Source: Streptomyces pacificus
GTDB lineage: Bacteria; Actinomycetota; Actinomycetes; Streptomycetales; Streptomycetaceae
DNA length: 64,000 bases
NCBI RefSeq assembly: GCF_011766325.1
Contig: NZ_BLLG01000004.1
Location: forward strand, 186,001 to 250,000
Reading direction: 5' to 3'
Positions 44,975 to 57,281 of this stretch are shown here, piece by piece. The position numbers and the translations under genes were made by a program. Within the stretch, counting starts at the first letter, position 1. Each line of letters begins with the position of its first letter. Under the pieces are notes generated by a model. It saw only the letters and a list, made by a program, of their open reading frames with translations, was not told the DNA's origin and searched no databases.

Positions 44975-47296
44975 CTACCGCACGAGCGGGCCGTCCTCGC
45001 CCACCCGCACTCCGGTGATCCTTGCATGCGGGGGCGGCGGACGGTCGGGACTTTCGATGCTGATGCGCGGAAGCCGGCGGTCCAGCCAGTGCGGCAGCCA
45101 CCAGTTGGCGGTGCCCAGCATGTGCATGAGCGCCGGGACCAGCAGGGTGCGCAGGACGAAGGCATCCAGGGCGACCGCGGTGGCGAGGCCGATGCCGAAC
45201 ATCGCGATGACCCGGTCACCGCCGAGGACGAACGCGAGGAAGACGGAGATCATGATGACGGCCGCCGAGTTGATCACTCTGCTGGTCTCGGCCAGGCCCA
45301 CCCGCACGGCGCGCCGGTTGTCCCGCGTCTCCAGCCACTCCTCGTACATCCGGCTCACCAGGAACACCTGGTAGTCCATCGAGAGCCCGAAGAGCACCGA
45401 GACCATGATCACGGGGAGGAAGGGCTCGATCGGCCCCGCGCCGCCGAGCCCCAGCGGTTCGGCGCCCCAGCCCCACTGGAAGACCGCGACGACGACGCCG
45501 AACGCGGAGGCGACCGCGGCGACGTTCATCAGCGCGGCCTTGAGCGGTATGCCGACCGAGCGGAACGCGAGGAGCAGCAGCACGCAGCCCAGCGTGACGA
45601 CGACACCGACGAACAGCGGCAGCTTCCCGACGATCACGTCCGCGAAGTCGTCGTAGCCGGCGGTCACTCCGCCGACGAGGACCTCGGGGGATGTTCCGTT
45701 ACCGGCGTCGGGCAGCACATCGGCACGCAGCAGTTCGACGAGTTCGCTGGTCCGCTCCGACTGCGGCGCCGACTCCGGGACGACGACGACCAGGGCCGTG
45801 TCGGAGCGGCCGTTGAACGTCACGGGGCTGACGGAGGCGACGCCCTCGGTGTCCCGCAGGGTCGCGGGCAACTGCTGCATCGCCAGCCGGTCGTCCGCAT
45901 CGTCGAGGGCGGCGACGAGCGTGAGCGGCCCGTTGGTGCCCGGCCCGAAGCCCTCGGCGATCAGGTCGTACGCCTTGCGGGTGGTGCTGGAGGCGGGGGC
46001 GTTGCCCTGGTCGGAGGTGCCGAGGTGGAGTGAGAACGCGGGCAGCGCGAGAACGGCCATCACCACGGTGGCGACCAGCCCGAGCAGTTTCGGGCGGCGC
46101 TCGACGAAGGCGGACCAGCGGGCGGCGAAGCCGGTCGGAAGCTCAGGCCCGGGTCCCTGCCGGGCCAGCCGCACACGTTCCGAGCGGCTCAGCGCGCGCA
46201 TACCGATCAGGGACAGCAGCGCCGGCAGCAGGGTCACGGAGGCGGCGACGGTCAGCAGTACGGTCAGACAGGCGGCGATCGCCACTCCGTTGAGGAAGGA
46301 GAGCCGCAGCACCAGCATCCCCAGCAGTGCGATGCAGACGGTGAGGCCGGCGAAGACGACCGTGCGGCCGGTCGTCGCCACGGCCTTCTCGGCGGCCTCG
46401 GCCACCGGGAGCCCGCGCCGCAGGCCCCCCCGGTGCCGGGTGACGATGAACAAGGCGTAGTCGATCCCGACGCCGAGCCCGATCAGCAGCCCCAGCACGG
46501 GCGCGAAGTCCGCCACGTCCATGGCATGGCCGAGGAGCACGATGCCCGCGTAGGCGGTGCCGACGCTGATGAGCGCGGTGGCGACGGGCAGCAGGCTGGC
46601 GGCCGGTGACCCGAAGGCGAGAAAGAGCACCACAGCAGCCACGGCCACTCCGACGATCTCCGCGAGGTGGGAGGTGGGCGTCTCGGTGAGCGCGGTGGCG
46701 GGGCCGCCGAGTTCGACCTGGAGACCGTCGCCGGCGGCAGCCTTGGCCGTGTCGACGACGGCTCGCGCATGGGCCTCGGGGACGTTGCCGGTCCCTCCCT
46801 CGAAGACGACGGTCGCATAGGCCGTGCGGCCGTCGTCGCTGATCTGCGTGCTCCCCGCGCTGGTCTCCGCGCTGGGCTGCGCACTGGGCTCCGCGCTGGG
46901 CTCCGCGCCACCGCCCGGTGTGCTGCCGGAGGACCCGCCCGGCCAGGTCCCGGACCGGGGTTCCGGGGACGCGCCGTACGGGCCGGTGACCGAGGCGACG
47001 CCGTCCAGCCGCTCGACCTCCTCCAGCACCGCGGTCATCCGCTGCTCGACGGCGGCCGCCAGGACACTCCCCCGGGCACTGTGCCAGACGATGGTGTCCC
47101 CGCCGTCGAAGCCGCCCCGGAAGCCCTCCCGGAGGAGGTCGGCGGCCCGCCCCGACTCGGTGGCGGGTACGTCGTAGTCGTTCGAGTACGCCGTACCCGC
47201 GAACGCCGCGGCCGCCGACGCGCCGCAGAGGGCCGACAGCCAGAGCAGAACGGCGACGAGTCGGTGCCTGATGCACCACCGGGCGACGGCGGACAC
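44975..47296 (-). CDS. MMPL-family RND transporter
   Basis: 773 residues, about twelve transmembrane helices in two repeats, each with a large extracytoplasmic loop. The proton-relay Asp-Tyr pairs are present in GVGIDYALFIVTRHR and GLSMDYQVFLVSRMYEEW. The first loop carries an inserted SAEPSAQPSAETSAG-like repeat. MMPL proteins export lipids or hydrophobic metabolites using the proton gradient; the cargo is unknown. GTG 47296 is chosen because GGGAG lies seven bases upstream. Confidence 0.92.
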   Translation of the reverse strand: MSAVARWCIRHRLVAVLLWLSALCGASAAAAFAGTAYSNDYDVPATESGRAADLLREGFRGGFDGGDTIVWHSARGSVLAAAVEQRMTAVLEEVERLDGVASVTGPYGASPEPRSGTWPGGSSGSTPGGGAEPSAEPSAQPSAETSAGSTQISDDGRTAYATVVFEGGTGNVPEAHARAVVDTAKAAAGDGLQVELGGPATALTETPTSHLAEIVGVAVAAVVLFLAFGSPAASLLPVATALISVGTAYAGIVLLGHAMDVADFAPVLGLLIGLGVGIDYALFIVTRHRGGLRRGLPVAEAAEKAVATTGRTVVFAGLTVCIALLGMLVLRLSFLNGVAIAACLTVLLTVAASVTLLPALLSLIGMRALSRSERVRLARQGPGPELPTGFAARWSAFVERRPKLLGLVATVVMAVLALPAFSLHLGTSDQGNAPASSTTRKAYDLIAEGFGPGTNGPLTLVAALDDADDRLAMQQLPATLRDTEGVASVSPVTFNGRSDTALVVVVPESAPQSERTSELVELLRADVLPDAGNGTSPEVLVGGVTAGYDDFADVIVGKLPLFVGVVVTLGCVLLLLAFRSVGIPLKAALMNVAAVASAFGVVVAVFQWGWGAEPLGLGGAGPIEPFLPVIMVSVLFGLSMDYQVFLVSRMYEEWLETRDNRRAVRVGLAETSRVINSAAVIMISVFLAFVLGGDRVIAMFGIGLATAVALDAFVLRTLLVPALMHMLGTANWWLPHWLDRRLPRISIESPDRPPPPHARITGVRVGEDGPLVR

Positions 47297-47703
47297 GGAC
47301 GAGCTCCCTGGTGGTTCGTGGATCTTCACCGGGAACTGCCCGTAAAGAACACATGAGCTACAGCTGCACACTCTCGCAGGAGAGGGTGATCGTTAGGCCC
47401 CCTTCGCCCGTTTCGTGGTCATCCTCACAGGGGCGAGGCGAGGCGGGCGCGGGCAGTCCCTCCCCTGCCCTGCCGTGCCGTGCCGTGCCAGGCGTCGGGT
47501 TGGCACGGCGGCGGACCGTGCGGGCTCCAACGGGCTCCGCCGACCCCCACGGCCTCGGCTGCCCCGGGTGCCCCCGCAGGGCCCCGGAGAGAAGGTCCGG
47601 AAAGACCCTGACCCGGGTCCGCCGGGCGCGATCCCGCCAGTGGCCGACGGGCCGCGGGTACCGATTCGGTGGCGATGCCGGAGCGGACTGTCACCATGGG
47701 CTC
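47297..47703. other. Divergent promoter region
   Basis: 407 bases between the minus-strand MMPL gene and a plus-strand unknown gene. No gene seen. A run of CCGTG-like units lies at about 47467-47490. The first 80 bases are less GC-rich. Confidence 0.5.
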
Positions 47704-48615
47704 ATGACCATGAGGGGGGAATCACCGACCATCATCACCACCACCACGGCCAACACGGCCGCTGAGATCGCTCAGCACCTGCACCGGTGGCCCCGGGATC
47801 ATCTCGGTGGGCCGCCCGTCGCGATCGTGCGCCACCCACCCGGGGCGACGCGGATGGAGCGGCGCGAGGCGTTCCGGGAGGTCTACGGGCCGATCGTCGC
47901 CGCGATCGGGGAGCCGACGCTGTACGGCGGCTCCGCTTGGGGGCCCAGTGTCCGCTGGCGGGACGCGGACCGACTGGTGCTGCTGTCGGGGGACCGGTTC
48001 CACGTCACGCTGTCGGTCCACCGGCCAGAGGAACTGGAGCACGGCGAGTACCGCTGCTTCACCTGGGGCGGCGCCCGGTCGACCGGCGAACCGCATGACT
48101 TCGACCTGCTGCCCTACAGCTGGCAGCTGTACCGCGGCGGGCCGGGGGAATCGCCGGGGCAGCGCCCCGACCACCGGCTCGCGGGTGACTGGGGGCAGTT
48201 GGAGAGCGCCCTGGAACTCCTGCTCGCCGCTTGGGCGGAGCAGCTTCCCGTGCAGGTGCCGGGCGACTGGGCCGGGTTCACGGTGGTGGCCGATCAGGAT
48301 CCCGGCCGCGATCTCGTCGTGTCGTACAGCCCGGGCGAGGGACTGGGGGTCGCGATCGACGACCGGGACGCGCAGCAGTGCCCGGAACGGGACTGGCTGA
48401 TGCGGGAATGCGGCTGGCACGGCCACGACCGGGGCTGGTGGCATTCGGCGTTTCCGGAGGCCGCGGAGAACTCCCCGACCGCGGCGGCGCGGCTGGCCGT
48501 GGCGGAACTGCGCTCGCGCGGCGCGGTCGGCCCGCAGGAGCTGTCCGCCCGGGAGGCCGTGGTCGACGGCCGCGGCGAGCTGTGGCTGCCGGGCCTCGGG
48601 ATACGGACCCGCTGA
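47704..48615 (+). CDS. Unknown soluble protein, Trp-rich
   Basis: 303 residues, unusually rich in Trp, with no signal peptide or membrane segment. I recognise no domain. The middle (RWRDADRLVLLSGDRFHVTLSV) and the end (GWHGHDRGWWHSAFPEAAEN) look like a beta-rich fold. ATG 47704 or ATG 47710 could be the start; neither has a strong ribosome binding site. It stands alone and is followed by a strong hairpin. Confidence 0.75.
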   Translation: MTMRGESPTIITTTTANTAAEIAQHLHRWPRDHLGGPPVAIVRHPPGATRMERREAFREVYGPIVAAIGEPTLYGGSAWGPSVRWRDADRLVLLSGDRFHVTLSVHRPEELEHGEYRCFTWGGARSTGEPHDFDLLPYSWQLYRGGPGESPGQRPDHRLAGDWGQLESALELLLAAWAEQLPVQVPGDWAGFTVVADQDPGRDLVVSYSPGEGLGVAIDDRDAQQCPERDWLMRECGWHGHDRGWWHSAFPEAAENSPTAAARLAVAELRSRGAVGPQELSAREAVVDGRGELWLPGLGIRTR

Positions 48616-48684
48616 GGTCTACGCCCCGGTCCGGGCCGGCGGACCGGGACGTAGCAGACTGCGGACACAGCCTGCGGGAACAGA

Positions 48685-48721
48685 CGAGGGGTGGGGCACC
48701 GTGCCGGTGTCCCACCCCTCG
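48685..48721. terminator. Bidirectional terminator
   Basis: A 16-bp stem with one G-U pair (48685-48700 with 48706-48721) and a 5-base loop lies between the convergent unknown gene (stop 48615) and gatB (stop 48744). Confidence 0.85.
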
Positions 48722-48743
48722 CGCCGAAGTGCCGTGCCGGGGA

Positions 48744-50258
48744 TCAGCCCTCGGTCACGCCGAGCTTCCGCAGGATCAGCTCCTTGACCCGGGCCGCGTC
48801 GGCCTGACCGCGGGTGGCCTTCATGACGGCGCCGACCAGCGCGCCGACCGCGGCGACCTTGCCGCCCCGGATCTTGTCGGCGATGGCGGCGTTGCCGGCG
48901 ATCGCCTCGTCGACCGCCGCGCCCAGCGCGCCCTCGTCGGAGACGACCTTCAGGCCCCGCTTCTCGACGACCGCGTCCGGGTCGCCCTCGCCGGCCAGCA
49001 CGCCCTCGATGACCTGGCGTGCCAGCTTGTCGTTGAGCGAACCGTCCGCGACCAGGGCCGCCACCCTGGCCACCTGTTCCGGTGTGATCGGCAGCCCCTC
49101 GAGCGAGCGTCCGGACTCGTTGGCGCTGCGGGCGAGCTCCCCCATCCACCACTTCCGGGCGGAGAGGGGGTCGGCGCCGGCCTCGATGGTGGCGACGATC
49201 GGGTCGATCGCGCCCGCGTTCAGGATCGACTGCATGTCGTGCCCGGAGACGCCCCACTCCTCGCGGAGGCGGTTGCGGCGCACCCGCGGCAGCTCGGGCA
49301 GCCCCGCGCGCAGTTCCTCGACCCACTCGCGGGACGGGGCGACCGGGACGAGGTCGGGCTCCGGGAAGTAGCGGTAGTCTTCCGCCTCCTCCTTGACCCG
49401 GCCGGACGTCGTGCTGCCGTCGTCCTCGTGGAAGTGGCGCGTCTCCTGCACGATCGTGCCGCCGCCGCCCAGCACCGCGGCGTGGCGGCGGACCTCGAAG
49501 CGGACCGCGCGCTCCACGCTGCGCAGCGAGTTGACGTTCTTGGTCTCGCTGCGGGTGCCGAACGTCTCCGAGCCCTTCGGCATCAGCGAGAGGTTGACGT
49601 CGCAGCGCATCTGGCCCATCTCCATCCGGGCCTCGGACACGCCGAGGGCGCGGATCAGCTCGCGCAGTTCGGCGACGTACGCCTTGGCGATCTCCGGGGC
49701 GCGGTCACCGGCGCCCACGACGGGCTTGGTGACGATCTCGATCAGCGGGATACCGGCCCTGTTGTAGTCGAGCAGGGAGTGCGACGCACCGTGGATACGG
49801 CCGGTGGCGCCGCCGACATGCGTCGACTTGCCCGTGTCCTCCTCCATGTGGGCGCGCTCGATCTCCACGCGGAAGACCTCGCCGTCCTCGAGCTGGACGT
49901 CCAGATAGCCGTTGAAGGCGATCGGCTCGTCGTACTGCGAGGTCTGGAAGTTCTTCGGCATATCCGGATAGAAGTAGTTCTTCCGGGCGAAGCGGCACCA
50001 TTCGGCGATCTCGCAGTGCAGCGCGAGACCGATCCTCACGGCGGACTCGACGCCGACCGCGTTGACCACCGGCAGCGAGCCGGGCAGGCCCAGGCAGGTG
50101 GGACAGGTCTGCGAGTTGGGCTCGGCGCCCAGCCCGGTCGAGCAGCCGCAGAACATCTTGGTCCTGGTGCCGAGTTCGACATGGACCTCCAGGCCCATGA
50201 CGGGGTCGTACGACGCGAGTGCGTCCTCGTACGACACCAGGTCAGTCGTGACGGTCAC
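48744..50258 (-). CDS. gatB: Asp/Glu-tRNA amidotransferase subunit B
   Basis: 504 residues. The GatB catalytic cradle includes [19 protein letters not shown], the zinc-type Cys pattern CGCSTG and [10 protein letters not shown], and [19 protein letters not shown] sequence ([16 protein letters not shown]). The C-terminal YqeY-like tail domain binds tRNA. It activates Glu-tRNA-Gln (and Asp-tRNA-Asn) and transfers ammonia from GatA. It is the last gene of gatC-gatA-small gene-gatB. GTG start at 50258. Confidence 0.97.
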   Translation of the reverse strand: MTVTTDLVSYEDALASYDPVMGLEVHVELGTRTKMFCGCSTGLGAEPNSQTCPTCLGLPGSLPVVNAVGVESAVRIGLALHCEIAEWCRFARKNYFYPDMPKNFQTSQYDEPIAFNGYLDVQLEDGEVFRVEIERAHMEEDTGKSTHVGGATGRIHGASHSLLDYNRAGIPLIEIVTKPVVGAGDRAPEIAKAYVAELRELIRALGVSEARMEMGQMRCDVNLSLMPKGSETFGTRSETKNVNSLRSVERAVRFEVRRHAAVLGGGGTIVQETRHFHEDDGSTTSGRVKEEAEDYRYFPEPDLVPVAPSREWVEELRAGLPELPRVRRNRLREEWGVSGHDMQSILNAGAIDPIVATIEAGADPLSARKWWMGELARSANESGRSLEGLPITPEQVARVAALVADGSLNDKLARQVIEGVLAGEGDPDAVVEKRGLKVVSDEGALGAAVDEAIAGNAAIADKIRGGKVAAVGALVGAVMKATRGQADAARVKELILRKLGVTEG

Positions 50259-50274
50259 GATGAAACTTTCCCTC

Positions 50275-50514
50275 TCAGCCCAGCAGGACGTCGTCGTCGC
50301 CCAGGCGCTTCAGCTCCCGGTAGAGGATCGCGAGTCCGGTGACGATGGCGGCGGCGGACACGGCGGCGTCGACCAGCCGGAGCGTGTCGTGCTCCAGGCG
50401 GGCCTTCCTGGCCTGCTTGGCGACGCCGATGGCTCCGAACGCGGTGGCGGCCATGGACACATATGTGCCGGTACGGGACTTCGTGAAGCCCTTGGCCTTC
50501 TGCAAGCTACTCAC
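50275..50514 (-). CDS. Small membrane protein inside the gat operon
   Basis: 79 residues with two hydrophobic helices (about 17-34 and 48-65), a basic region between them ([14 protein letters not shown]) and an acidic end (LGDDDVLLG). GTG 50514 overlaps the gatA stop by four bases, and gatB starts 16 bases downstream, so it is co-translated with the amidotransferase. GGAGGAGG upstream supports the start. No known role; position in the operon is conserved in Streptomyces as I recall. Confidence 0.85.
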   Translation of the reverse strand: MSSLQKAKGFTKSRTGTYVSMAATAFGAIGVAKQARKARLEHDTLRLVDAAVSAAAIVTGLAILYRELKRLGDDDVLLG

Positions 50515-52010
50515 AGTGACGGTGCCTCCTCCAGCAGCGGGTGGCCCCAGCGTGCCACGAAGGCCGCCTCGACGGCCGCACCCACCTGGTAGAGCCGCTC
50601 GTCCTTCATGGCGGGGGCGATGATCTGCAGACCGACCGGGAGGCCGTCCTCCGGCGCCAGTCCGCAGGGCAGCGACATGGCGGCGTTGCCGGCCAGGTTG
50701 GTCGGGATGGTGCACAGGTCGGCCAGGTACATCGCCATCGGGTCGTCGGCGCGCTCGCCGATCGGGAAGGCGGTGGTCGGGGTCGTCGGGGAGACGATCA
50801 CGTCGACCTGCTCGAAGGCCTTCTCGAAGTCCTCCTTGATCAGGGTGCGCACCTTCTGGGCACTGCCGTAGTACGCGTCGTAGTAGCCCGAGGACAGGGC
50901 GTATGTGCCGAGCATGATCCGGCGCTTGACCTCGTCGCCGAAGCCCTCCTCGCGGGTCAGCGAGGTGACCTCCTCGGCCGAGCGGGTGCCGTCGTCGCCG
51001 GCGCGCAGGCCGTAGCGCAGACCGTCGAACCGGGCGAGATTCGAGGAGCACTCGGACGGCGCGATCAGGTAGTAGGCGGAGAGAGCCAGGTCGAACGAGG
51101 GGCAGTCGAGCTCGACGATCTCCGCGCCCAGCTCCTTCAGCAGCTGCACGGACTCGTCGAACCGCTGCACCACACCGGCCTGGTAGCCCTCGCCGCGGAA
51201 CTGCCTGACGACACCGACCCGCATGCCCTCGACCGAGCCGTTGCGCGCGGCCTCGACGACCGGCGGGACCGGGGCGTCGATGGAGGTCGAGTCGAGCGGG
51301 TCGTGGCCGGCGATCACCTCGTGCAGCAGTGCCGCGTCCAGGACCGTGCGGGCACAGGGCCCGCCCTGGTCGAGGGACGAGGAGAAGGCGACCATGCCGT
51401 AGCGGGAGACGGCGCCGTAGGTGGGCTTCACACCGACCGTGCCGGTGACGGCGGCGGGCTGGCGGATGGAGCCGCCGGTGTCCGTGCCGATGGCGAGCGG
51501 AGCCTCGTACGAGGCCAGTGCGGCGGACGAGCCGCCCCCGGAGCCGCCGGGGATGCGGGTCAGGTCCCAGGGGTTGCCGGTCGGGCCGTAGGCGCTGTTC
51601 TCGGTGGAGGACCCCATGGCGAACTCGTCCATGTTGGTCTTGCCGAGGATGACGACATCGGCCTCCTTCAGCCTGCGCGTCAGGGTGGCGTCGTACGGCG
51701 GGATCCAGCCTTCGAGGATCTTCGAGCCGACCGTGGTCGGGATGCCCGCGGTGGTGAAGATGTCCTTCAGCGCCAGCGGCACACCCGCCAGTGGGCCGAG
51801 CTTCTCGCCGCGCTCGCGCTTCTCGTCGACGGCGCGGGCCCGGGCGAGGGCGCCGTCACGGTCGATGTGCAGAAACGCGTGGACCTTCTCGTCCACGGCC
51901 TCGATCCGGGCGAGGTGCGCCTCGGTGACCTCGACGGCGGTCAGCGCGCCGGAGGCGACCTTCGCGGCGATCTCCGCCGCGGTGAGCTTGATGATGGGGC
52001 TGTCCGTCAT
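50511..52010 (-). CDS. gatA: Asp/Glu-tRNA amidotransferase subunit A
   Basis: 499 residues, amidase-signature enzyme. The Ser-cisSer-Lys triad is visible: Lys in LALKDIFTT, the Gly/Ser-rich [13 protein letters not shown], and the nucleophile region [12 protein letters not shown]. It releases ammonia from glutamine for GatB. It follows gatC by six bases and overlaps the next small gene by four. Confidence 0.97.
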   Translation of the reverse strand: MTDSPIIKLTAAEIAAKVASGALTAVEVTEAHLARIEAVDEKVHAFLHIDRDGALARARAVDEKRERGEKLGPLAGVPLALKDIFTTAGIPTTVGSKILEGWIPPYDATLTRRLKEADVVILGKTNMDEFAMGSSTENSAYGPTGNPWDLTRIPGGSGGGSSAALASYEAPLAIGTDTGGSIRQPAAVTGTVGVKPTYGAVSRYGMVAFSSSLDQGGPCARTVLDAALLHEVIAGHDPLDSTSIDAPVPPVVEAARNGSVEGMRVGVVRQFRGEGYQAGVVQRFDESVQLLKELGAEIVELDCPSFDLALSAYYLIAPSECSSNLARFDGLRYGLRAGDDGTRSAEEVTSLTREEGFGDEVKRRIMLGTYALSSGYYDAYYGSAQKVRTLIKEDFEKAFEQVDVIVSPTTPTTAFPIGERADDPMAMYLADLCTIPTNLAGNAAMSLPCGLAPEDGLPVGLQIIAPAMKDERLYQVGAAVEAAFVARWGHPLLEEAPSL

Positions 52011-52016
52011 CGCTGG

Positions 52017-52313
52017 TCAGTCCTCCCCCAGGATCTGCGGCACCTTGAAACGCTGCTGCTCCTGTGCCGGGGCGCAGGAGAGCGCCTGCTCGGGGGTGAG
52101 CGACGGACGGACCTCGTCCGCGCGCATGACGTTGGTCAGCGGCAGCGGATGGGAGGTCGGCGGTACGTCTCGGTCGGCGACCTCGGCGACGCGGGCGACC
52201 GCGCCGATGATGTCGTCGAGCTGTCCGGCGAAGTGGTCGAGCTCTTCGGCCTTCAGCTCCAGACGTGCCAGCCGGGCGAGGTGGGCGACCTCCTCGCGCG
52301 TGATGCCAGGCAT
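52017..52313 (-). CDS. gatC: Asp/Glu-tRNA amidotransferase subunit C
   Basis: 98 residues. The N-terminal [17 protein letters not shown] helix and the [15 protein letters not shown] segment are typical of GatC, which wraps around the GatA-GatB interface. First gene of the gat operon. ATG 52313. Confidence 0.96.
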   Translation of the reverse strand: MPGITREEVAHLARLARLELKAEELDHFAGQLDDIIGAVARVAEVADRDVPPTSHPLPLTNVMRADEVRPSLTPEQALSCAPAQEQQRFKVPQILGED

Positions 52314-52696
52314 GCAGCGATCCTCAGGGGTGAGTGTGATGGTTGTGGCCCAATCCTATGGGCCAGGTCGGGGTGCCCGCGAAACCCTTTGCCGCGGGAC
52401 CCGGCCGGTACCCTCGGCGGCGGGCGCCTCGGGCCGCAGGGCGGAGCCCCCTGCCCGGGCGGGAGGCGCCCCGGGAGGACGGCGTCACGGGACCGCCGGA
52501 CCGCGAAGCCGCGAAGCCGCGAGGCCGCCGGACCGTCAGAGCGTCAGACCGCCGGCCATCGGACCGTCAGACCGCCAGGCCCGGCAAGACCGCCAAGCCA
52601 CCGGCGGCACCCAGCGCCCGCACCGCCGGACCATAGGACCGCCGGAGCGCCACACCGCCAGGTCGGAGGATCAGCAGCCGGCCTCGGCGCGACCGC
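52314..52696. other. Gap upstream of gatC with short repeats
   Basis: 383 bases without a gene. An 8-bp tandem repeat GCGAAGCC lies at 52503-52526 (three units, the last with one change), followed by repeated ACCGTCAGA/ACCGCC words to about 52600. The gatC promoter is probably in the first 60 less GC-rich bases. Confidence 0.55.
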
Positions 52697-54823
52697 TCAG
52701 TTCACCAGGCCCGACGGGCGGTCCACCTCGGACGGGGCGGCGGGGAGGTCGCCCACCGGGCGGTGCGAGCCGTGCTCGCCCCGGGCCCGCAGCCATGCCG
52801 TGGTCTCCTGGGGCGGCATCGCCGCCGCGACCAGCCAGCCCTGCACCGCGTCGCATCCCAGGTCGCGCAGTCGCTCCCAGGTCTCGTCGTCCTCCACGCC
52901 CTCGGCGACCACCAGCAGTCCGAGGGAGTGGGCGAGGTCGACGGTGCAGCGAACGATCTCGGCGTCCTCGGTGTCGACCGCCAGCCGGGCGACGAACGAT
53001 CTGTCGATCTTGAGTTCGCTGACCGGGAGCCGACGCAGATGGACCAGGGAGGAGTAGCCCGTGCCGAAGTCGTCCAGCGACATCTTCACTCCGTGGCCGG
53101 TGAGGGCCGCGAGGGTGTCCCCGGCCCGCTGCGGGTCCTCGAGCAGCACATGCTCGGTGATCTCCAGCTGCAGCGCGCCCGCCGGGACGCCGTGCCGGGC
53201 GAGCCGTGCCGCGACGGAGCCGGCGAAGCCCGGGGAGTGGACGTCACGCGGCGACACATTGACGGCGACGGGCACCTCGAGGCCCTGGGAGCGCCACTCG
53301 GCGACCTGGCCCAGCGCGGACTCCAGCACGTACTCGGTCAGATGGGGCATCAGCCCCGAGGACTCCGCGATGGCGATGAACTCGTCGGGGGGAACCCGGC
53401 CGCGGTCCGGGTGCACCCAGCGCACCAGTGCCTCGAGCCCCGCGACATGGCCGTCGAAGCGGACCTTCGGCTGGTAGTGGAGCTCCACCTCGCCCGCGTC
53501 CAGTGCCCGGCGCAGATCGCCGAGCAGTCCGAGCCGGTCCGGGGTGTTCGAGTCGCGCTTGGACTCGTACACCTCGACGCCCGTGCGGTCGCGCTTCGCC
53601 TGGTACATCGCCACATCCGCCCGCCTGAGCAGCCCTTCGGCGTCCAGGGCGTGGTCGGGGAAGACGGCGAGGCCGGCGCTGGCCTCCAGGACCAGGGTGA
53701 GCCCGTCGAGGTCGAGGGGTGAGGAGAGCTGGCCCACCAGGTGCCGGGCGACCCGCTGGGCGCTGGTGGTGGAGTCGGTCGTGGGGAGCAGCACGGCGAA
53801 CTCGTCGCCGCCCAGCCGCGCCGCCTCCGCTCCGCGCGGCAGCGCGAGCTTCAGCCGCTCGGCGATCTGGAGCAGCAGCCGGTCCCCAGCGAGATGACCG
53901 AGCGTGTCGTTGACCGAGCGGAACCGGTCGAGGTCGATCAGGACGAGGGCGGAGCGCACTCCGGTCCCCTCGGCCTCCTCCAGCGCCGTCCAGGTGCGCT
54001 CCAGCAGGCACTGGCGGTTGGGGAGTTTGGTGAGCGGGTCGCGCAGCTGCTCCTCGGCCCGGACGCGGGCGATCCACAGGGTGGAGTCGAGGGCGATCAG
54101 CGGCACCGCGAACAGCGGGAGCACCGCCGGCAGGGTGGTCGCGACGACGCAGATCAGCGGGGCGATGCCGAGCAGGGCGACGGCCACGAGCCCCTGCCGC
54201 AGCAGCGCGGTGCGGGCGACGGTGGGCAGTCCGCTGCCCTGCGGCACCAGGGCGTACCAGAGCAGCATCCGGGTGACGGCGATGTACGCGGCGGCGGCCA
54301 GCACCACCTCGGGGATCGCTTCCGGTCCCCAGTGCAGGGGCTGCCAGGGTTCCTCGACGGTCGGTGCCTCGCCGAAGGCGGCGAGGACGAGTGCGGCCGC
54401 GCCGATGCCCAGCACGTCCACCGCGCCGTGCAGGGCGCCCTGCCGCCAGCGGTGCCGCCGGGCGGCGCCGACCGGCACCACCACGGCGAGGCTGACCAGG
54501 GCGGCCGGGACCCAGCCGTACAGCAGCAGCACCGCGAGGGTCAGGGCGGCGCCGGAGCCGGTGCCGCCCCACCAGCGGTCCCGCCCGAGGGCGACCAGAT
54601 GGCCGACGATGACGGCGGTCAGCGCGGCGAGGGACCAGCCCTCGGCGCCCGTGGGGAAGAGCGCCCGCCCCTCGCGCAGGGCGCCGAAGAGCCCGGTGGC
54701 CAGGGCGAGTGCGGCGATGCCCGCGACGACGAGCGGCAGCCTGGGCGCGATGCCCGCGACGAACGCGAGTCCCGCGAGACCACGCGGCCGTGAGACCGGG
54801 GCGGCGCTCTCGGTCGGTTCCAT
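52697..54823 (-). CDS. rmdB: GGDEF-EAL c-di-GMP enzyme, RmdB type
   Basis: 708 residues. Seven or so transmembrane helices (about 20-260) precede GGDEF (RLGGDEF intact; the inhibitory-site Asp is Glu) and an EAL domain with all key residues: GLEALVRW, NVSPRD, LEITEHVL, LDDFGTGYSS, LKIDRSFV and VAEGVE. So phosphodiesterase activity is expected. The neighbours (gatC, ligA) match those of S. coelicolor RmdB, a c-di-GMP phosphodiesterase affecting development. ATG 54823 has GAGGGACGGG directly upstream. About 239 bases separate it from ligA. Confidence 0.88.
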   Translation of the reverse strand: MEPTESAAPVSRPRGLAGLAFVAGIAPRLPLVVAGIAALALATGLFGALREGRALFPTGAEGWSLAALTAVIVGHLVALGRDRWWGGTGSGAALTLAVLLLYGWVPAALVSLAVVVPVGAARRHRWRQGALHGAVDVLGIGAAALVLAAFGEAPTVEEPWQPLHWGPEAIPEVVLAAAAYIAVTRMLLWYALVPQGSGLPTVARTALLRQGLVAVALLGIAPLICVVATTLPAVLPLFAVPLIALDSTLWIARVRAEEQLRDPLTKLPNRQCLLERTWTALEEAEGTGVRSALVLIDLDRFRSVNDTLGHLAGDRLLLQIAERLKLALPRGAEAARLGGDEFAVLLPTTDSTTSAQRVARHLVGQLSSPLDLDGLTLVLEASAGLAVFPDHALDAEGLLRRADVAMYQAKRDRTGVEVYESKRDSNTPDRLGLLGDLRRALDAGEVELHYQPKVRFDGHVAGLEALVRWVHPDRGRVPPDEFIAIAESSGLMPHLTEYVLESALGQVAEWRSQGLEVPVAVNVSPRDVHSPGFAGSVAARLARHGVPAGALQLEITEHVLLEDPQRAGDTLAALTGHGVKMSLDDFGTGYSSLVHLRRLPVSELKIDRSFVARLAVDTEDAEIVRCTVDLAHSLGLLVVAEGVEDDETWERLRDLGCDAVQGWLVAAAMPPQETTAWLRARGEHGSHRPVGDLPAAPSEVDRPSGLVN

Positions 54824-55062
54824 TCCCGTCCCTCTCACAGCCGGCGGTGCCGATGCCACATGGTGGCTTCCGTGTCATGCGGCCACGGCCGAAACCTCAC
54901 CACGCGGCCGTGCACAACAGGCGCATGCCTCAACAGTAGGCCGCGGTGGGCTTCGACGGGCAGCGCTCTACAGCTCTTGCCCGAATGCGCCCCGGCCACC
55001 CTTATCCCTCTGATATGCGCCGAACGAGTGATCCTGACGGGGGGTCGGTTCGTACGGTCGTC

Positions 55063-57261
<2,199 letters not shown>

Positions 57262-57281
57262 CTACCTCGGCCCTCGGTCCA

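Noticed and set aside
50541..53057. An 838-codon plus-strand frame opposite gatA, gatC and the rmdB end
   Set aside because: It runs antisense across several conserved genes and the intergenic gap, which is typical of high-GC shadow frames.
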